A DNA stretch of 64,000 nucleotides from Bacillus gobiensis (lineage in GTDB: Bacteria; Bacillota; Bacilli; Bacillales; Bacillaceae). Below, piece by piece: positions 38,605 to 48,319 of this stretch (position 1 is the stretch's first letter; every line of letters begins with the position of its first letter). Position numbers and translations under genes: made by a program. The notes below the pieces were generated by a model. The model worked only from the letters and a program-made list of their open reading frames with translations. It was not told where the DNA came from and ran no database searches. The stretch lies in assembly GCF_001278705.1 (NCBI RefSeq), contig NZ_CP012600.1:3502917-3566916 (forward strand), given 5' to 3'.

Positions 38605-39626
38605 TTACCGCCTGCGCCGGGAAGCATCCAGCCATTCCGGCGTCCAAGCAGGATCTTGATCGTCCATTCTTCTCCCGGGAGGAACGATCCCATCGATGGC
38701 GTCCAGCAGATCGGGGCTAAGCGTCAAATCCGCTCCAGCTAAATATTGTCTCAATTGTTCCGGTGTGCGCGGTCCCACAATGATCGAAGTGACAACCGGA
38801 TGGCTCTGGGCAAACGCTAGAGCCATATGCGCCAGCGTCATCCCCGCCTGATCGGCAACTTGCTTCAGCTCTTCGATGACCGCGAATTTTTGCGCATTTT
38901 CCGGCAATTCCGGATCGAGCATGCGAGCGGCAGGCCCCTTTAAAAGCGCCGCCCGCGACCCGCTGTCGGCCGCCCGACTGAACGCATACTTGCCCGTCAG
39001 CAGCCCGCCGGCCAGCGGGCTGTAAGTCAACAAAGCGAGATCGTGGCGCCGAGCGACTTCGGCAATATCCATCTCGATGCTTCGGTTAAGAATTGAGTAC
39101 GGAGATTGCTCGCTGACAAACCGCTGCAAGTGGCGACGCTCGCTCGCCGCCTGCGCCTCTGCCAGCTGCCAGGCTTGATGATTGGAAGTGCCGATATGAT
39201 GTATCTTGCCTTCTTGCACCAGATCGCTCAGCACGCCCAGAATTTCTTCGAAAGCAACGTCCCCGACTGGGCGATGCAGCTGATAAAGATCGATATAATC
39301 CGTTTGCAGCCGCTGCAAGCTTTGTTCGACCGCTTGCCGAACCCAGCGGCGGGAAGCGCCTTGATTTCGCTCGCCATTCGGCTCCGCCCAGAATTTCGTT
39401 GCCAGAGTAACCTCGTCCCGTCTGCCCTTGATCGCCTCGCCGATGATTCTCTCCGATTCTCCGTCCCCATAACGGTTGGAAGTATCGATCAGATTGATGC
39501 CGGCGTCCAGCGCCTTGTGAATGATTCGGATCCCCTCTTCTTTGCTGGCAAGCGATCCAAAAACGCCCCCCCAAGGGCATATTGACTCACCCTAACGCCC
39601 GTGCGCGCTAAATCTCGATATTGCAT
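38605..39626 (-). pseudogene. Aldo/keto reductase gene with a G-tract frameshift
   Basis: The reading starts at ATG 39626 (AAGGAG upstream) as MQYRDLARTGVRVSQYALGG. It must shift frame in a run of seven G (39566-39572), then continues as VFGSLASKEEGIRIIHKALD to the stop at 38605. The joined protein of about 340 residues is a typical aldo/keto reductase with the Asp, Tyr, Lys and His tetrad in LIDTSNRYG, LATKFW and YQLHRP. With five or eight G the frame would be intact. GC content is far above the neighbours, which suggests transfer from a Paenibacillus-like donor. Without the shift the enzyme would be an NADPH-dependent carbonyl reductase. Confidence 0.82.
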
Positions 39627-39720
39627 GAATATCCATCTCCTTTTTAATGAACACGTGTTGATATGCTTTATGTTATCCATTATAATTAGGCCAATCGTTC
39701 GGAACAATCAACAATGCAGG

Positions 39721-39731
39721 TGAACTGTTCA
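39721..39731. promoter_or_regulatory. Candidate TetR operator
   Basis: TGAACTGTTCA is a perfect inverted repeat in the spacer between the divergent reductase and TetR genes. A second palindrome, AACACGTGTT, lies at 39650-39659. Either could bind the adjacent regulator. Confidence 0.45.
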
Positions 39732-39787
39732 ATAAAGAACACAAAAGAAATATTGTCCATTACGTTTGGCTATCGAAAGGAGTAAGG

Positions 39788-40393
39788 ATGATGGAGAGAA
39801 GTACGGATCTGCGGGCGGTTCGGAGCCGCAAGCTCATCGAGCAGGCGCTGACAGACATCCTGAGCAATCAGGGGACCAAGGAGTTAACCGTTAAAAATCT
39901 GTCGCAAAAAGCCGGCATTAACCGCGGCACCTTTTATTTGCATTACAAAGATATTTTCGACCTGATCGAGCAAACGGAGTGGATGCGGGGCTTGCTGGAA
40001 ATATTCGAGCCCATTCGGCTGAGCGATCTGATGAAGCATTCGGATGAGAAATCGCCATTCCCGGCTATTGCTGATGCCTTTCGATATTTGCACCGTCATG
40101 CTTCTTTTTTCAAGGCCGTCTTTCATCCCTCCGCCCCTGTCGAATTGAGAGAGCGGCTGCAGTATCTGGTCGGAACCCGTTTGTACGAAAGTCTGAAGCA
40201 GGAACAGCCCGGTTCGAGTTGGTCCGTTCAGCCCGCCGGTTATATCATCGCTTATCTGGGCTCCGGGCAGTTCGGGTTGATCCAGCATTGGTTCATGACC
40301 GGTCGAACGCTTCCCTCTGACGAAATTGCCTTGATGCTGACTCGGTTTATCCGTAATTCTCCCTGTCTTTCCCATCATTTTAGCGGAAACTGA
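39788..40393 (+). CDS. TetR-family transcriptional regulator
   Basis: A 201-residue regulator with an N-terminal TetR helix-turn-helix (ELTVKNLSQKAGINRGTFYL, about residues 33-52) and a ligand-binding C-terminal domain of the TetR_C_7-like type. The start lies after GAAAGGAG. It is divergent from the aldo/keto reductase, which it probably represses together with itself. It shares the high GC content of that gene, so both came in together. The effector is unknown. Confidence 0.85.
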   Translation: MMERSTDLRAVRSRKLIEQALTDILSNQGTKELTVKNLSQKAGINRGTFYLHYKDIFDLIEQTEWMRGLLEIFEPIRLSDLMKHSDEKSPFPAIADAFRYLHRHASFFKAVFHPSAPVELRERLQYLVGTRLYESLKQEQPGSSWSVQPAGYIIAYLGSGQFGLIQHWFMTGRTLPSDEIALMLTRFIRNSPCLSHHFSGN

Positions 40394-40403
40394 CAATACG
40401 TAA

Positions 40404-40434
40404 AGGACCGGGCAACCCCCGCCCGGTCCTTTAT
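40404..40434 (+). terminator. Terminator of the TetR gene
   Basis: AGGACCGGGC and GCCCGGTCCT form a perfect 10-bp GC-rich stem with a 7-base loop, followed by TTATCTTTT. It marks the right edge of the GC-rich cassette. Confidence 0.88.
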
Positions 40435-40669
40435 CTTTTACGCTAGACACACACGGACACTTATTCCCTAATAGACAAAAAGATTACTTATTTTCTAATA
40501 TCAAATCACTCTCAAAACCATGCCTCGTTATCTCCACCTATACTCTACTATCAGCACAAAGACAAATAAAGCATAAAAAAAGACGAAAATGGATATAATG
40601 TAAACAACCATTCATACTCAAAAACACTCCAAAGCAATACTGTTAGTACTAAGACAAGGAAGTGAAACT

Positions 40670-41308
40670 ATGATTCGTAAAGGCGGACTTTTCTCTTCAG
40701 AACAACCAAAAACGTATGTTTCTCATGAAGAAGCTCTTGCTTCCAAAAAAATCCATCGTATTCTATCTTCTTTTTTGGAAAATGTACAAAAGAATAGATC
40801 CATCGTTGTTCTCTGCATTGGCACAGATCGGTCTACCGGCGATTCATTCGGCCCGCTTGTCGGTACTCAGCTGTATTCTATGCGTCTTCGTCATTTTTCT
40901 GTTTACGGAACACTTTCAGATCCTGTCCATGCCGTAAACATGCAGGAAAAAATAGAAGAAATCCACCTTTCTCATAATGATCCTTTTATTATTGCAGTGG
41001 ATGCTTGTCTCGGCCGTGTAAAAAATGTAGGATCCTATCAACTCGGAAAAGGACCTTTAAAGCCAGGCGCAGGCGTTCAAAAAGAATTACCAGAGGTTGG
41101 GGATGTTCATATTAATGGCATCGTAAATGTGAGCGGTTTTATGGAGTATTTTGTTCTGCAAAATACGAGGCTTCACCTTGTCGTCAGTATGGCAGATATC
41201 CTTGCCGAAAGCATTTATCAATTAGAGAGATCGGCATTTAAACAAGAAAGATTCATTCCTTTCCAAAATATATCGTTCCAGCAATATGTCGACCCCAAAA
41301 AACAGTAA
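40670..41308 (+). CDS. yyaC: Sporulation protein YyaC (DUF1256)
   Basis: A 212-residue cytoplasmic protein related to germination protease GPR. The DUF1256 motif VVLCIGTDRSTGDSFGPLVG (about residues 46-65) and VDACLGRVKNVGSYQLGKGP are present. It belongs to the sporulation gene set in B. subtilis; its target is not known. AAGGAAGTG precedes the ATG. It is convergent with parB across a shared terminator. Confidence 0.92.
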   Translation: MIRKGGLFSSEQPKTYVSHEEALASKKIHRILSSFLENVQKNRSIVVLCIGTDRSTGDSFGPLVGTQLYSMRLRHFSVYGTLSDPVHAVNMQEKIEEIHLSHNDPFIIAVDACLGRVKNVGSYQLGKGPLKPGAGVQKELPEVGDVHINGIVNVSGFMEYFVLQNTRLHLVVSMADILAESIYQLERSAFKQERFIPFQNISFQQYVDPKKQ

Positions 41309-41335
41309 AGAAAAAACCATCACAATTGGATGGTT
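41309..41335. terminator. Terminator between yyaC and parB
   Basis: AACCATC and GATGGTT pair around seven bases; on the minus strand TTTTTTC follows parB. Confidence 0.75.
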
Positions 41336-41337
41336 AC

Positions 41338-42186
41338 TCACGACTTATTCTCTTGCAGCAATTCCAATATTCGCTCCAGATCTTCATTCGAAAAGAATTC
41401 GATTTCTATTTTGCCTTTTTTCTTTTGCTTTTTAATCGTTACAGGCGTTCCAAAGTATTCTTGAAGATATGATTCTCGTTCTTTCATTGCAGGCTCTTTA
41501 GGCGGAATTTTTTTCTTTGTTTCACGTGAAACATTTGAATTTAACTGTTGAATTAACTGTTCTACCTGTCTAACATTCAATTCCTCAGATAATATTTTTT
41601 TAATCAAAGGCTTCAATTTATTTTTGTTTTTCAATCCAAGGATCGTTCTTCCGTGGCCCATAGAAAGAGTTCCGTCTGCAATGAGCTCTTGAACATCTTC
41701 TGGAAGTGTCAGCAATCTTAAGTGATTAGCTATATGCGGTCTGCTTTTTCCAAGCTTTTTGGCCAGCTGTTCTTGGGTAACTTGTAAATGGCTGAGTAAT
41801 GCTTCATAGGCTTTGGCTTCTTCAAGAGGTGATAGATCCTCCCGTTGAAGATTTTCAAGCAAAGCAATTTCCATCATTAATGATTCAGATACTTCCCTGA
41901 CAATCGCAGGAATCGTAGATAGACCTGCTAAGCTTGCAGCGCGAAATCGACGCTCGCCGGCAATAATCTCAAATCCTTTAATCGTTTTTCTGACGATAAT
42001 TGGCTGAATGATTCCGTGCTGCATGATAGATTCTTTTAAATCATGCAATGCCTCTTCTTCAAAAATTTTTCGAGGCTGATAAGGATTAGGACGTAAATCC
42101 TTAAGCTTTAGCTCTTCTACGTTTTCTTCAGACAAATCGACATTTGTAAACAGCGCATTAATTCCTTTTCCAAGACCTTTAGCCAT
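41338..42186 (-). CDS. spo0J: ParB/Spo0J chromosome-partition protein
   Basis: A 282-residue CTP-dependent DNA clamp. The N-terminal CTPase domain holds GERRFRA (about 77-83) and ENLQRED. The helix-turn-helix (QLAKKLGKSRPHIANHLRLL, about 140-160) reads parS. The C-terminal domain dimerises. It loads SMC at the origin and controls sporulation through Soj. It overlaps parA by 8 bases and carries a parS site within its own gene. Confidence 0.97.
   Translation of the reverse strand: MAKGLGKGINALFTNVDLSEENVEELKLKDLRPNPYQPRKIFEEEALHDLKESIMQHGIIQPIIVRKTIKGFEIIAGERRFRAASLAGLSTIPAIVREVSESLMMEIALLENLQREDLSPLEEAKAYEALLSHLQVTQEQLAKKLGKSRPHIANHLRLLTLPEDVQELIADGTLSMGHGRTILGLKNKNKLKPLIKKILSEELNVRQVEQLIQQLNSNVSRETKKKIPPKEPAMKERESYLQEYFGTPVTIKKQKKKGKIEIEFFSNEDLERILELLQENKS
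41518..41533. other. parS site inside spo0J
   Basis: TGTTTCACGTGAAACA is a perfect 16-bp palindrome matching the consensus, at the place of the well-known parS site within B. subtilis spo0J. Confidence 0.96.
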
Positions 42187-42940
42187 TCGCAGCCACTTCC
42201 TTCGCTAAGTCTAGGTAAACCTCCGCTCCTCTTGAACGAGGATCATACAAAATTATGGGCTGTCCATGACTTGGTGCTTCGCTAAGCCGGACATTGCGAG
42301 GAATAATAGTTGAATAAACCTTTTCCCGAAAGTATTTTTTTACTTCTTCTATTACTTGTATACCCAAATTTGTTCTTGCATCAAGCATAGTAAGCAGAAC
42401 ACCTTCAATCATTAACTCTGTGTTTAAATGCTTTTGCACAAGCCGGACGGTATTTAACAGCTGGCTGAGCCCTTCAAGTGCATAGAACTCGCATTGAACA
42501 GGGATAACAACTGAATCTGAAGCAGTTAAAGCATTGATTGTCAACAGGCCAAGGGATGGAGGACAATCGATAATCATATAATCATAGTTTTGTTTCACAT
42601 TTTCCAATGCCCTTTTCAAGCGAACCTCTCGAGAAATGGTTGGGACTAATTCGATTTCTGCTCCGGCAAGCTGAATCGTCGCAGGAATGACATCCAGATT
42701 TTCTACGGATGTCGGGCGAATCACATCTATGACATTTGTATCGTCTACTAGAATATCGTATATGCAATGATCTACATCAGCTTTTTCCACTCCGATGCCG
42801 CTTGTTGCATTTCCTTGGGGATCAATGTCTACGAGTAGAACTTTTTTTCCTATGTATGCTAAGCAAGCCCCAAGGTTGACTGAAGTTGTTGTTTTTCCAA
42901 CTCCCCCTTTTTGGTTTGTCACAGCAATAATTTTTCCCAA
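42179..42940 (-). CDS. soj: ParA/Soj partition ATPase
   Basis: A 253-residue Walker-type ATPase with the deviant P-loop KGGVGKTTT (about residues 11-19) and the VDIDPQGNAT switch. It dimerises on DNA with ATP and regulates DnaA as well as segregation with Spo0J. The start is TTG at 42940, giving MGKIIAVTNQKGG with AGGTGA upstream. The open frame beginning at 42979 is longer than the known protein. Confidence 0.96.
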   Translation of the reverse strand: MGKIIAVTNQKGGVGKTTTSVNLGACLAYIGKKVLLVDIDPQGNATSGIGVEKADVDHCIYDILVDDTNVIDVIRPTSVENLDVIPATIQLAGAEIELVPTISREVRLKRALENVKQNYDYMIIDCPPSLGLLTINALTASDSVVIPVQCEFYALEGLSQLLNTVRLVQKHLNTELMIEGVLLTMLDARTNLGIQVIEEVKKYFREKVYSTIIPRNVRLSEAPSHGQPIILYDPRSRGAEVYLDLAKEVAANG

Positions 42941-42979
42941 GATGTCACCTACTTTCACATATGAGCAAGTTTCTTTCAT

Positions 42980-43491
42980 TTCTCTATTTTATCAAAAAAA
43001 AAGATGAAAAAGTTTTATTTTTTCATTTATTGTTCGACTCGTTTAGAGAAATTTCTGTGATTTAAGCGATTTTTGCCATTCGACCATTTGAAATTGTATC
43101 TTTTTATTTTCAATTTTTCCGCACCAAATTTGTCCCTTCCTCTTTTTCAGTTTTTTTCGATTGCGTTTTTTTACTAATTACCTTTATATCCCTTTTACTG
43201 TTTTTTAGTTATTGTTATTCTTATATAATTTCTTCTGAAGACAGAGCACCAGAGGATGAGATGATATCAGTATCGATATTACTGGCCAAAAAAACAGCAT
43301 TGATTCAGCGGGAACCAATTCGCTTATGATTCGTAAACGTATTATAGCTTCTATCATAAACCGATCATTTCGGCAAAAAAGAGGATGAAAGAATTTTTTC
43401 CGTTATTATCCTATTTTCGCACTTGTTTTCATCGCCATTTTGTTTTTGTTTTAGAATAAAGTTACTTTGCAAATAATTGGAGAGGATTTCT
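42980..43491. other. AT-rich spacer upstream of soj
   Basis: No gene with a start and ribosome binding site is found. A plus-strand segment of about 30 codons (SSEDRAPEDEMISVSILLAK...) ends near 43328, but has no start and may be chance or relic. Confidence 0.45.
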
Positions 43492-43791
43492 ATGAGAGAC
43501 AGGAAACATGTTGAAAGAAAAAATAGTATGATATCAACGATTTCAATCATTATTCCATTTGCATTAATATTGTTAATAGTTAACTTTTTCACTGGATTCA
43601 TACCTTTAAAAATTCAAGGGCTGCCAATGATTATGCCATTTTACTTTTGTCCAATAGGAGCACTTCTTGGATTTATATTGTATCGAAAATACAAAGATAA
43701 GCCATCTTTAGTGGGAATTGTATGTAATATCGTATTGTATTTCTTCCCAATACTCTTTAATATCATCGCCGTTTCTCTTTATGGAGTATAA
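43492..43791 (+). CDS. Small membrane protein, unknown
   Basis: A 99-residue protein with three predicted membrane helices (STISIIIPFALILLIVNFF, MPFYFCPIGALLGFILY, IVCNIVLYFFPILFNIIAV) after a charged start (MRDRKHVERKN). GGAGAGG lies 6 bases before the ATG at 43492. No family is recognised. It belongs to a variable segment between soj and noc, opposite in direction to both. Confidence 0.7.
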   Translation: MRDRKHVERKNSMISTISIIIPFALILLIVNFFTGFIPLKIQGLPMIMPFYFCPIGALLGFILYRKYKDKPSLVGIVCNIVLYFFPILFNIIAVSLYGV

Positions 43792-44011
43792 ATCACTGAT
43801 ACTTTGTCAAAAAAAATAAAATTAAGAGTATACAAAGATGGGTCTTAGGTTGAAATCATAAATTGATAAAAAAACAGCTCATCTCTTTTCTCAGAATTGA
43901 TTGAAAATTTAAAAATAAATATACCAACCAAAATTAGGATATTATATAATGATTTTACAAGGAATTTTTTTCTTATCTGTGCTCCTATTAAGGTGAAGGA
44001 AGGTCGCTAAT

Positions 44012-44251
44012 ATGCTGAATGCAATGTTTCTTATTCTCATTGTTTTCCCTATCACATCTGCACTTCTTGGAGTTATCGGTTTTTTGATTGCGAAAAAAAT
44101 TTGGATCGCACCCCTTCTTGTTCTGATTTTAACCATTCTTTTTCTGTATGTGATGGCAAATGGGGATAGCAGCTTTTTTATATGGATCGGCATCTTTCCT
44201 TTAATATCTTTAATAACAAGTACAGCAACTTGGTATACTGTGAAAAGTTAA
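44012..44251 (+). CDS. Small membrane protein, DUF2651/YbeF-like
   Basis: A 79-residue protein with three membrane helices (MLNAMFLILIVFPITSALLG, IWIAPLLVLILTILFLYVM, FFIWIGIFPLISLITSTAT). The pattern recalls B. subtilis YbeF (DUF2651), of unknown role. AAGGAAGG lies about 9 bases before the ATG. It is in the same variable segment as the preceding small membrane gene. Confidence 0.7.
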   Translation: MLNAMFLILIVFPITSALLGVIGFLIAKKIWIAPLLVLILTILFLYVMANGDSSFFIWIGIFPLISLITSTATWYTVKS

Positions 44252-44296
44252 AAAGTACGTGTAGATACATATAATGCTTAGTCTGATCCAACACAG

Positions 44297-44653
44297 TTAT
44301 CTTAGTAATCTTACATCTCTTTTGAATTCTTGATATTCACGTTTCGAATATTCACCTTGAAGATGAAAAATATGTACTTCTAATTGCTCTATTTTAGATG
44401 AAAGATAAGGATGGATTTCAGTTGTGTTTGCTTTTTCATAAAGGCAATTCAAATAAAAAATCAATAGGGAAGCGATAAAATCCTCGTTTGTTTCTACTAT
44501 CGCATCTATCATTTGTGAAATATATTCAAATGCTTCCGCACTGTTTTTACGATTAATCAGTTTATCAAATGAGTGGGCGAGATAAAATTCATTTTTATTG
44601 GTTTTTTCAATCCAATTGTCTAAAATACTCTCAATCTCTTTGTGTATACACAT
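44297..44653 (-). CDS. Unknown helical protein
   Basis: A 118-residue soluble, mostly helical protein starting MCIHKEIESILDNWIEKTNK, with no signal peptide. GAGGTGG lies just before the ATG. The family is not recognised. Size, acidity and placement would fit an immunity or antitoxin type, but there is no partner toxin beside it, so no function is proposed. Confidence 0.65.
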   Translation of the reverse strand: MCIHKEIESILDNWIEKTNKNEFYLAHSFDKLINRKNSAEAFEYISQMIDAIVETNEDFIASLLIFYLNCLYEKANTTEIHPYLSSKIEQLEVHIFHLQGEYSKREYQEFKRDVRLLR

Positions 44654-44673
44654 GCCACCTCTAATCTTCAGTA

Positions 44674-44712
44674 ATTAAAAAGAAAAGCTCTCCATATCAG
44701 CTGGAGAGCTTT
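44674..44712 (-). terminator. noc terminator
   Basis: AAAGCTCTCCA and TGGAGAGCTTT pair around six bases, with a T-rich tract on the minus strand; it overlaps the noc stop. Confidence 0.85.
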
Positions 44713-45568
44713 ACTTCTTCGGAATTCGAATCGTTAACTGGATATACTCTTCGAATTCTTCTTCTTCCGTATTTAATTTTACTCCGCTGTCTTCAACCAT
44801 AGATAACGACTGCCGAATTGTATTCATGGCAATACGCGTGTCTCTGCTAAATGCTTTTCTTCTTGGCTTTGGCTTCCGCTTGTCCTGTTCAAGCATCTTC
44901 ACGACACGGTCCTCGGTTTGCTTGACATTCAGATTTTTTTCGACCATTTCTTCCAAAAGCTTTAGCTGCAGCTCAGGAGCTTTTAATGGAATAAGAGCAC
45001 GTGCATGGCGCTCGGTTATTTTCTTTTGAAGAATTGCTTGCTGGACTTCTTCCGGAAGCTTTAAGAGCCTCAGCTTATTAGCAACAGTCGACTGTCCTTT
45101 TCCCAGCCGCTGGGCAAGTGCTTCCTGCGTCAAATCATGAAGTTCCAAAAGCTTAGCATACGCATGTGCTTCTTCAATTGATGATAATTCCTCACGCTGC
45201 AAATTTTCTATTAGCGCAACGGAAGCTGTCTCTGTATCGCTAAAATTCTTAACAATGGCGGAAATTTTATCCCAGCCAAGTGATTTCACAGCCCGCCAGC
45301 GTCTTTCACCAGCGATAATCTCGTAGGTTGACTGGTCTTCTGTCTTACGAACGACAATCGGCTGGATAATGCCATGGGTATGAATAGTTGTAGCCAGTTC
45401 GTTTATCTTTTCGTCCGAAAAAATGGTGCGGGGCTGAAAACGATTCGGAACAATGGCATCGACTTCTATTTCTTGTATTTCTTCTTTATTTGTTTCTTCT
45501 GCAAACAACTCCGCTTCCTCTTCTTCTTTCTCACCAATTCCAAAGAGACGAGAGAATGAATGCTTCAT
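44711..45568 (-). CDS. noc: Nucleoid occlusion protein Noc
   Basis: A 285-residue ParB paralogue. The N-terminal amphipathic helix ([18 protein letters not shown]) binds the membrane. The CTPase motif GERRWRA and the helix-turn-helix ([20 protein letters not shown]) follow. Noc spreads from its own sites and blocks division over the nucleoid. It differs from Spo0J by its N-terminus and recognition helix. AAGGTGG precedes the ATG. Confidence 0.96.
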   Translation of the reverse strand: MKHSFSRLFGIGEKEEEEAELFAEETNKEEIQEIEVDAIVPNRFQPRTIFSDEKINELATTIHTHGIIQPIVVRKTEDQSTYEIIAGERRWRAVKSLGWDKISAIVKNFSDTETASVALIENLQREELSSIEEAHAYAKLLELHDLTQEALAQRLGKGQSTVANKLRLLKLPEEVQQAILQKKITERHARALIPLKAPELQLKLLEEMVEKNLNVKQTEDRVVKMLEQDKRKPKPRRKAFSRDTRIAMNTIRQSLSMVEDSGVKLNTEEEEFEEYIQLTIRIPKK

Positions 45569-45682
45569 GAACCAACGCCACCTTTCGAAACTCCCATTTA
45601 CTAATTCTATTTTCTCATGTTTTTTCCTTCCGTAAAGTCTTGAATTTTGCAGAATAAACGGATTTCAAGGCGAAAAGGAGAA

Positions 45683-46402
45683 CTAGCTTTCAATCGGTAA
45701 TTTCCCGGGCAATCCAGGCTTTCTAGGATATTTTTTCGGTGTTTCCTTTACTTTACTAATGACAATAATCGTCCGTTCGCTTTCTTCAATCGGAAGACGG
45801 AAGGAGTGAGTGTCTTGTTGTTTCCCTCCAAGGAGCGAGATTGCTTTTTTGCTGACAGCGAGCTCCTCTTTAGCCGAAGCGGCTTTTAAAGCCATAAATA
45901 TTCCGCCTTTTTTGGTGAGTGGCAAACAAAGCTCACTAAGGACAGAAAGACGGGCAACCGCACGTGCGGTAACCAAATCGTAGCTTTCACGGTGGTTTTT
46001 GTTTTGGCCAAACGTTTCGGCGCGATCATGATAAAAAGCAGTATGAGTGAGCCCGAGGGCCGAAGAAAGCTCTTCTAAAAAAGTAATTCGTTTTTTTAAC
46101 GAATCGACAATGCTTACCTCGAGATGAGGAAAGCAGATTTTAAGCGGAATGCTTGGAAACCCGGCTCCAGCGCCCACATCACATACGCTTTTAACCTTAT
46201 TAAAGTCAAAATAAAAGGCTGCGGTGATCGAATCGAAAAAATGTTTAAGGTATACGTCTTCTTTGTCAGTGATGCTTGTCAGGTTCATCTTTTCATTCCA
46301 TTCAACAAGCAAGCTGTAATAATCGTCAAACTGTTCCAGCTGACGGGGAGAAAGAGAAATCCCCTTCTCTTCGAGGCTGGAGGAAAACTGATCGATTTTC
46401 AT
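45683..46402 (-). CDS. rsmG: 16S rRNA G527 methyltransferase RsmG
   Basis: A 239-residue SAM-dependent methyltransferase that makes m7G in the 530 loop of 16S rRNA. The SAM motif [15 protein letters not shown] (about 71-85) and VTARAVARL are present. It lies 14 bases after mnmG. Its loss gives low-level streptomycin resistance in relatives. It is followed by noc across a 115-base spacer. Confidence 0.96.
   Translation of the reverse strand: MKIDQFSSSLEEKGISLSPRQLEQFDDYYSLLVEWNEKMNLTSITDKEDVYLKHFFDSITAAFYFDFNKVKSVCDVGAGAGFPSIPLKICFPHLEVSIVDSLKKRITFLEELSSALGLTHTAFYHDRAETFGQNKNHRESYDLVTARAVARLSVLSELCLPLTKKGGIFMALKAASAKEELAVSKKAISLLGGKQQDTHSFRLPIEESERTIIVISKVKETPKKYPRKPGLPGKLPIES
45700..45713. 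other. Candidate Noc-binding site
   Basis: ATTTCCCGGGCAAT differs by one base from the Noc site ATTTCCCGGGAAAT. It lies at the end of rsmG, about 135 bases upstream of the noc start. Confidence 0.6.
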
Positions 46403-46415
46403 GCGGACATCCTTT

Positions 46416-48302
46416 CTATTCTGCTACCTTCGCTATTCTTCCTTGCTCAAGATAGACGAGCAAAATGGATACATCTGCAGGGTTCACTCCGGAAATGCGT
46501 GAAGCTTGGGCAACAGAAAGCGGTCTAACCTCTTTCAGCTTCTGTCTGGCCTCTGTGGCAATCCCGCGGATGGCGTCATAATCCAATCGATCCGGTATCT
46601 TTTTGTTTTCCATTTTCTTCAGCTTCTCAACCTGCTGCAGTGATTTTTCGATATAGCCTTCATATTTGATTTGAATTTCTACCTGCTCTTTTACATCTTC
46701 TCTAAGGTTTTGATCCCCCGGAGCAAGCTTCGTGACTGTTTCGTAAGTCATTTCCGGACGTTTCAATAAGTCTGATGCCCGAATTCCATCCTTTAGCTCG
46801 CTTCCTCCGAGTGAGCGGATGTATTCTTGATTTTCAGCAGATGGTTTAATGATTGTTGATAGCAGCCGCTTTTTCTCTTCTTCGATCGCGGCTTTTTTCT
46901 CTAAAAATTTATTATATCTTTCATCAGAAATTAAGCCAATCCGATGACCGATTTCCGTTAGGCGCAAATCAGCATTGTCATGACGCAATAGCAATCGATA
47001 TTCTGCACGTGAGGTTAGCAGCCGGTATGGCTCATTCGTCCCCTTTGTCACAAGATCATCGATTAATACGCCGATATAAGCTTCAGAACGACTTAGAATC
47101 ACTTCATCCTTGCCGAGCGCTTTTCTGGCCGCATTGATACCGGCCATAATTCCTTGTCCAGCTGCTTCCTCATACCCTGATGTTCCGTTGATTTGACCGG
47201 CAGTAAAGAGATAAGGGATTTTTTTCGTTTCCAGCGTCGGCCAAAGCTGAGTCGGTACAATTGCATCGTATTCAATCGCATAGCCGGCGCGCATTAGCTG
47301 TGCTTTTTCAAGACCCGGAATAGTGGAAAGCATTTTTTGTTGAACGTCTTCAGGAAGGCTGGTTGACAATCCTTGAACATATACTTCCTTCGTATTTCTT
47401 CCTTCCGGCTCAAGGAATATTTGGTGCCTTGGCTTATCGTTGAATCGTACCACCTTATCTTCAATCGAAGGGCAGTATCTTGGCCCTGTTCCTTTAATCA
47501 TTCCTGAATACATCGGTGAACGATGCAAATTGTCATCAATGATTTCATGAGTTTCCGGACTAGTATATGTGAGCCAGCATGGAAGCTGGTCCGTAATATA
47601 CTCGACAGTTTCATATGAAAAAGCGCGTGGAACGTCATCCCCCGGCTGTATTTCTGTTTTGCTGTAATCAATGCTGTGGCTGTTTACCCTTGGTGGGGTC
47701 CCTGTTTTAAAACGAACTAGGTCAAATCCAAGCTCCTCCAAATGTTCAGACAGCTTAATAGAAGGCTGCTGGTTATTCGGACCGCTTGAATAAGAAAGAT
47801 CGCCAAGAATGATTTTCCCTCTTAGGAAGGTTCCAGTCGTAAGAACAACAGAGGCTGAGCGATAGATTGCTCCGGTTTGCGTAATAACACCGCGGCATTC
47901 TCCGTCTTCAATGAGCAGACGATCAACCATTCCTTGAAGGAGGGTTAGATTAGGCTCATTTTCCATTGTTGCTTTCATTTCATGCTGATATTGAAATTTA
48001 TCAGCTTGTGCTCGAAGTGCGCGCACAGCTGGTCCTTTACCTGTATTTAAAAGACGCATTTGGATGTGCGTTTTATCAATATTTTTTGCCATTTCTCCGC
48101 CTAATGCATCGATTTCACGGACGACAATCCCTTTAGCGGGACCGCCGACGGAAGGGTTGCAAGGCATAAATGCAATCATATCCAAATTAATCGTCAAAAC
48201 AAGGGTTTTTGCCCCTTGCCTTGCTGAAGCGAGGGCTGCTTCAACGCCGGCATGTCCGGCGCCCACGACAATGACGTCAAAATTGCCTGCTTCATAGGAC
48301 AT
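46416..48302 (-). CDS. mnmG: tRNA U34 modification enzyme MnmG (GidA)
   Basis: A 628-residue FAD enzyme that, with MnmE, builds the carboxymethylaminomethyl group on U34 of tRNA. The dinucleotide-binding motif [14 protein letters not shown] (about 12-25), the folate/flavin signature region [11 protein letters not shown] and the [14 protein letters not shown] end are seen. The ATG at 48302 follows AAGGAGG. It is between mnmE and rsmG. Confidence 0.97.
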   Translation of the reverse strand: MSYEAGNFDVIVVGAGHAGVEAALASARQGAKTLVLTINLDMIAFMPCNPSVGGPAKGIVVREIDALGGEMAKNIDKTHIQMRLLNTGKGPAVRALRAQADKFQYQHEMKATMENEPNLTLLQGMVDRLLIEDGECRGVITQTGAIYRSASVVLTTGTFLRGKIILGDLSYSSGPNNQQPSIKLSEHLEELGFDLVRFKTGTPPRVNSHSIDYSKTEIQPGDDVPRAFSYETVEYITDQLPCWLTYTSPETHEIIDDNLHRSPMYSGMIKGTGPRYCPSIEDKVVRFNDKPRHQIFLEPEGRNTKEVYVQGLSTSLPEDVQQKMLSTIPGLEKAQLMRAGYAIEYDAIVPTQLWPTLETKKIPYLFTAGQINGTSGYEEAAGQGIMAGINAARKALGKDEVILSRSEAYIGVLIDDLVTKGTNEPYRLLTSRAEYRLLLRHDNADLRLTEIGHRIGLISDERYNKFLEKKAAIEEEKKRLLSTIIKPSAENQEYIRSLGGSELKDGIRASDLLKRPEMTYETVTKLAPGDQNLREDVKEQVEIQIKYEGYIEKSLQQVEKLKKMENKKIPDRLDYDAIRGIATEARQKLKEVRPLSVAQASRISGVNPADVSILLVYLEQGRIAKVAE

Positions 48303-48319
48303 ACGAATTCCTCCTTTTT

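Noticed and set aside
39086..39580. Open frame of 164 codons overlapping the aldo/keto reductase
   Set aside because: It is rich in Arg, Gly and Ser with no recognisable fold, as expected from an off-frame reading of GC-rich DNA. The reductase frame explains the region.
42970..43350. Short open plus-strand segment (SSEDRAPEDEM...) upstream of soj
   Set aside because: No start codon or ribosome binding site and no recognised family; too short to separate from chance.
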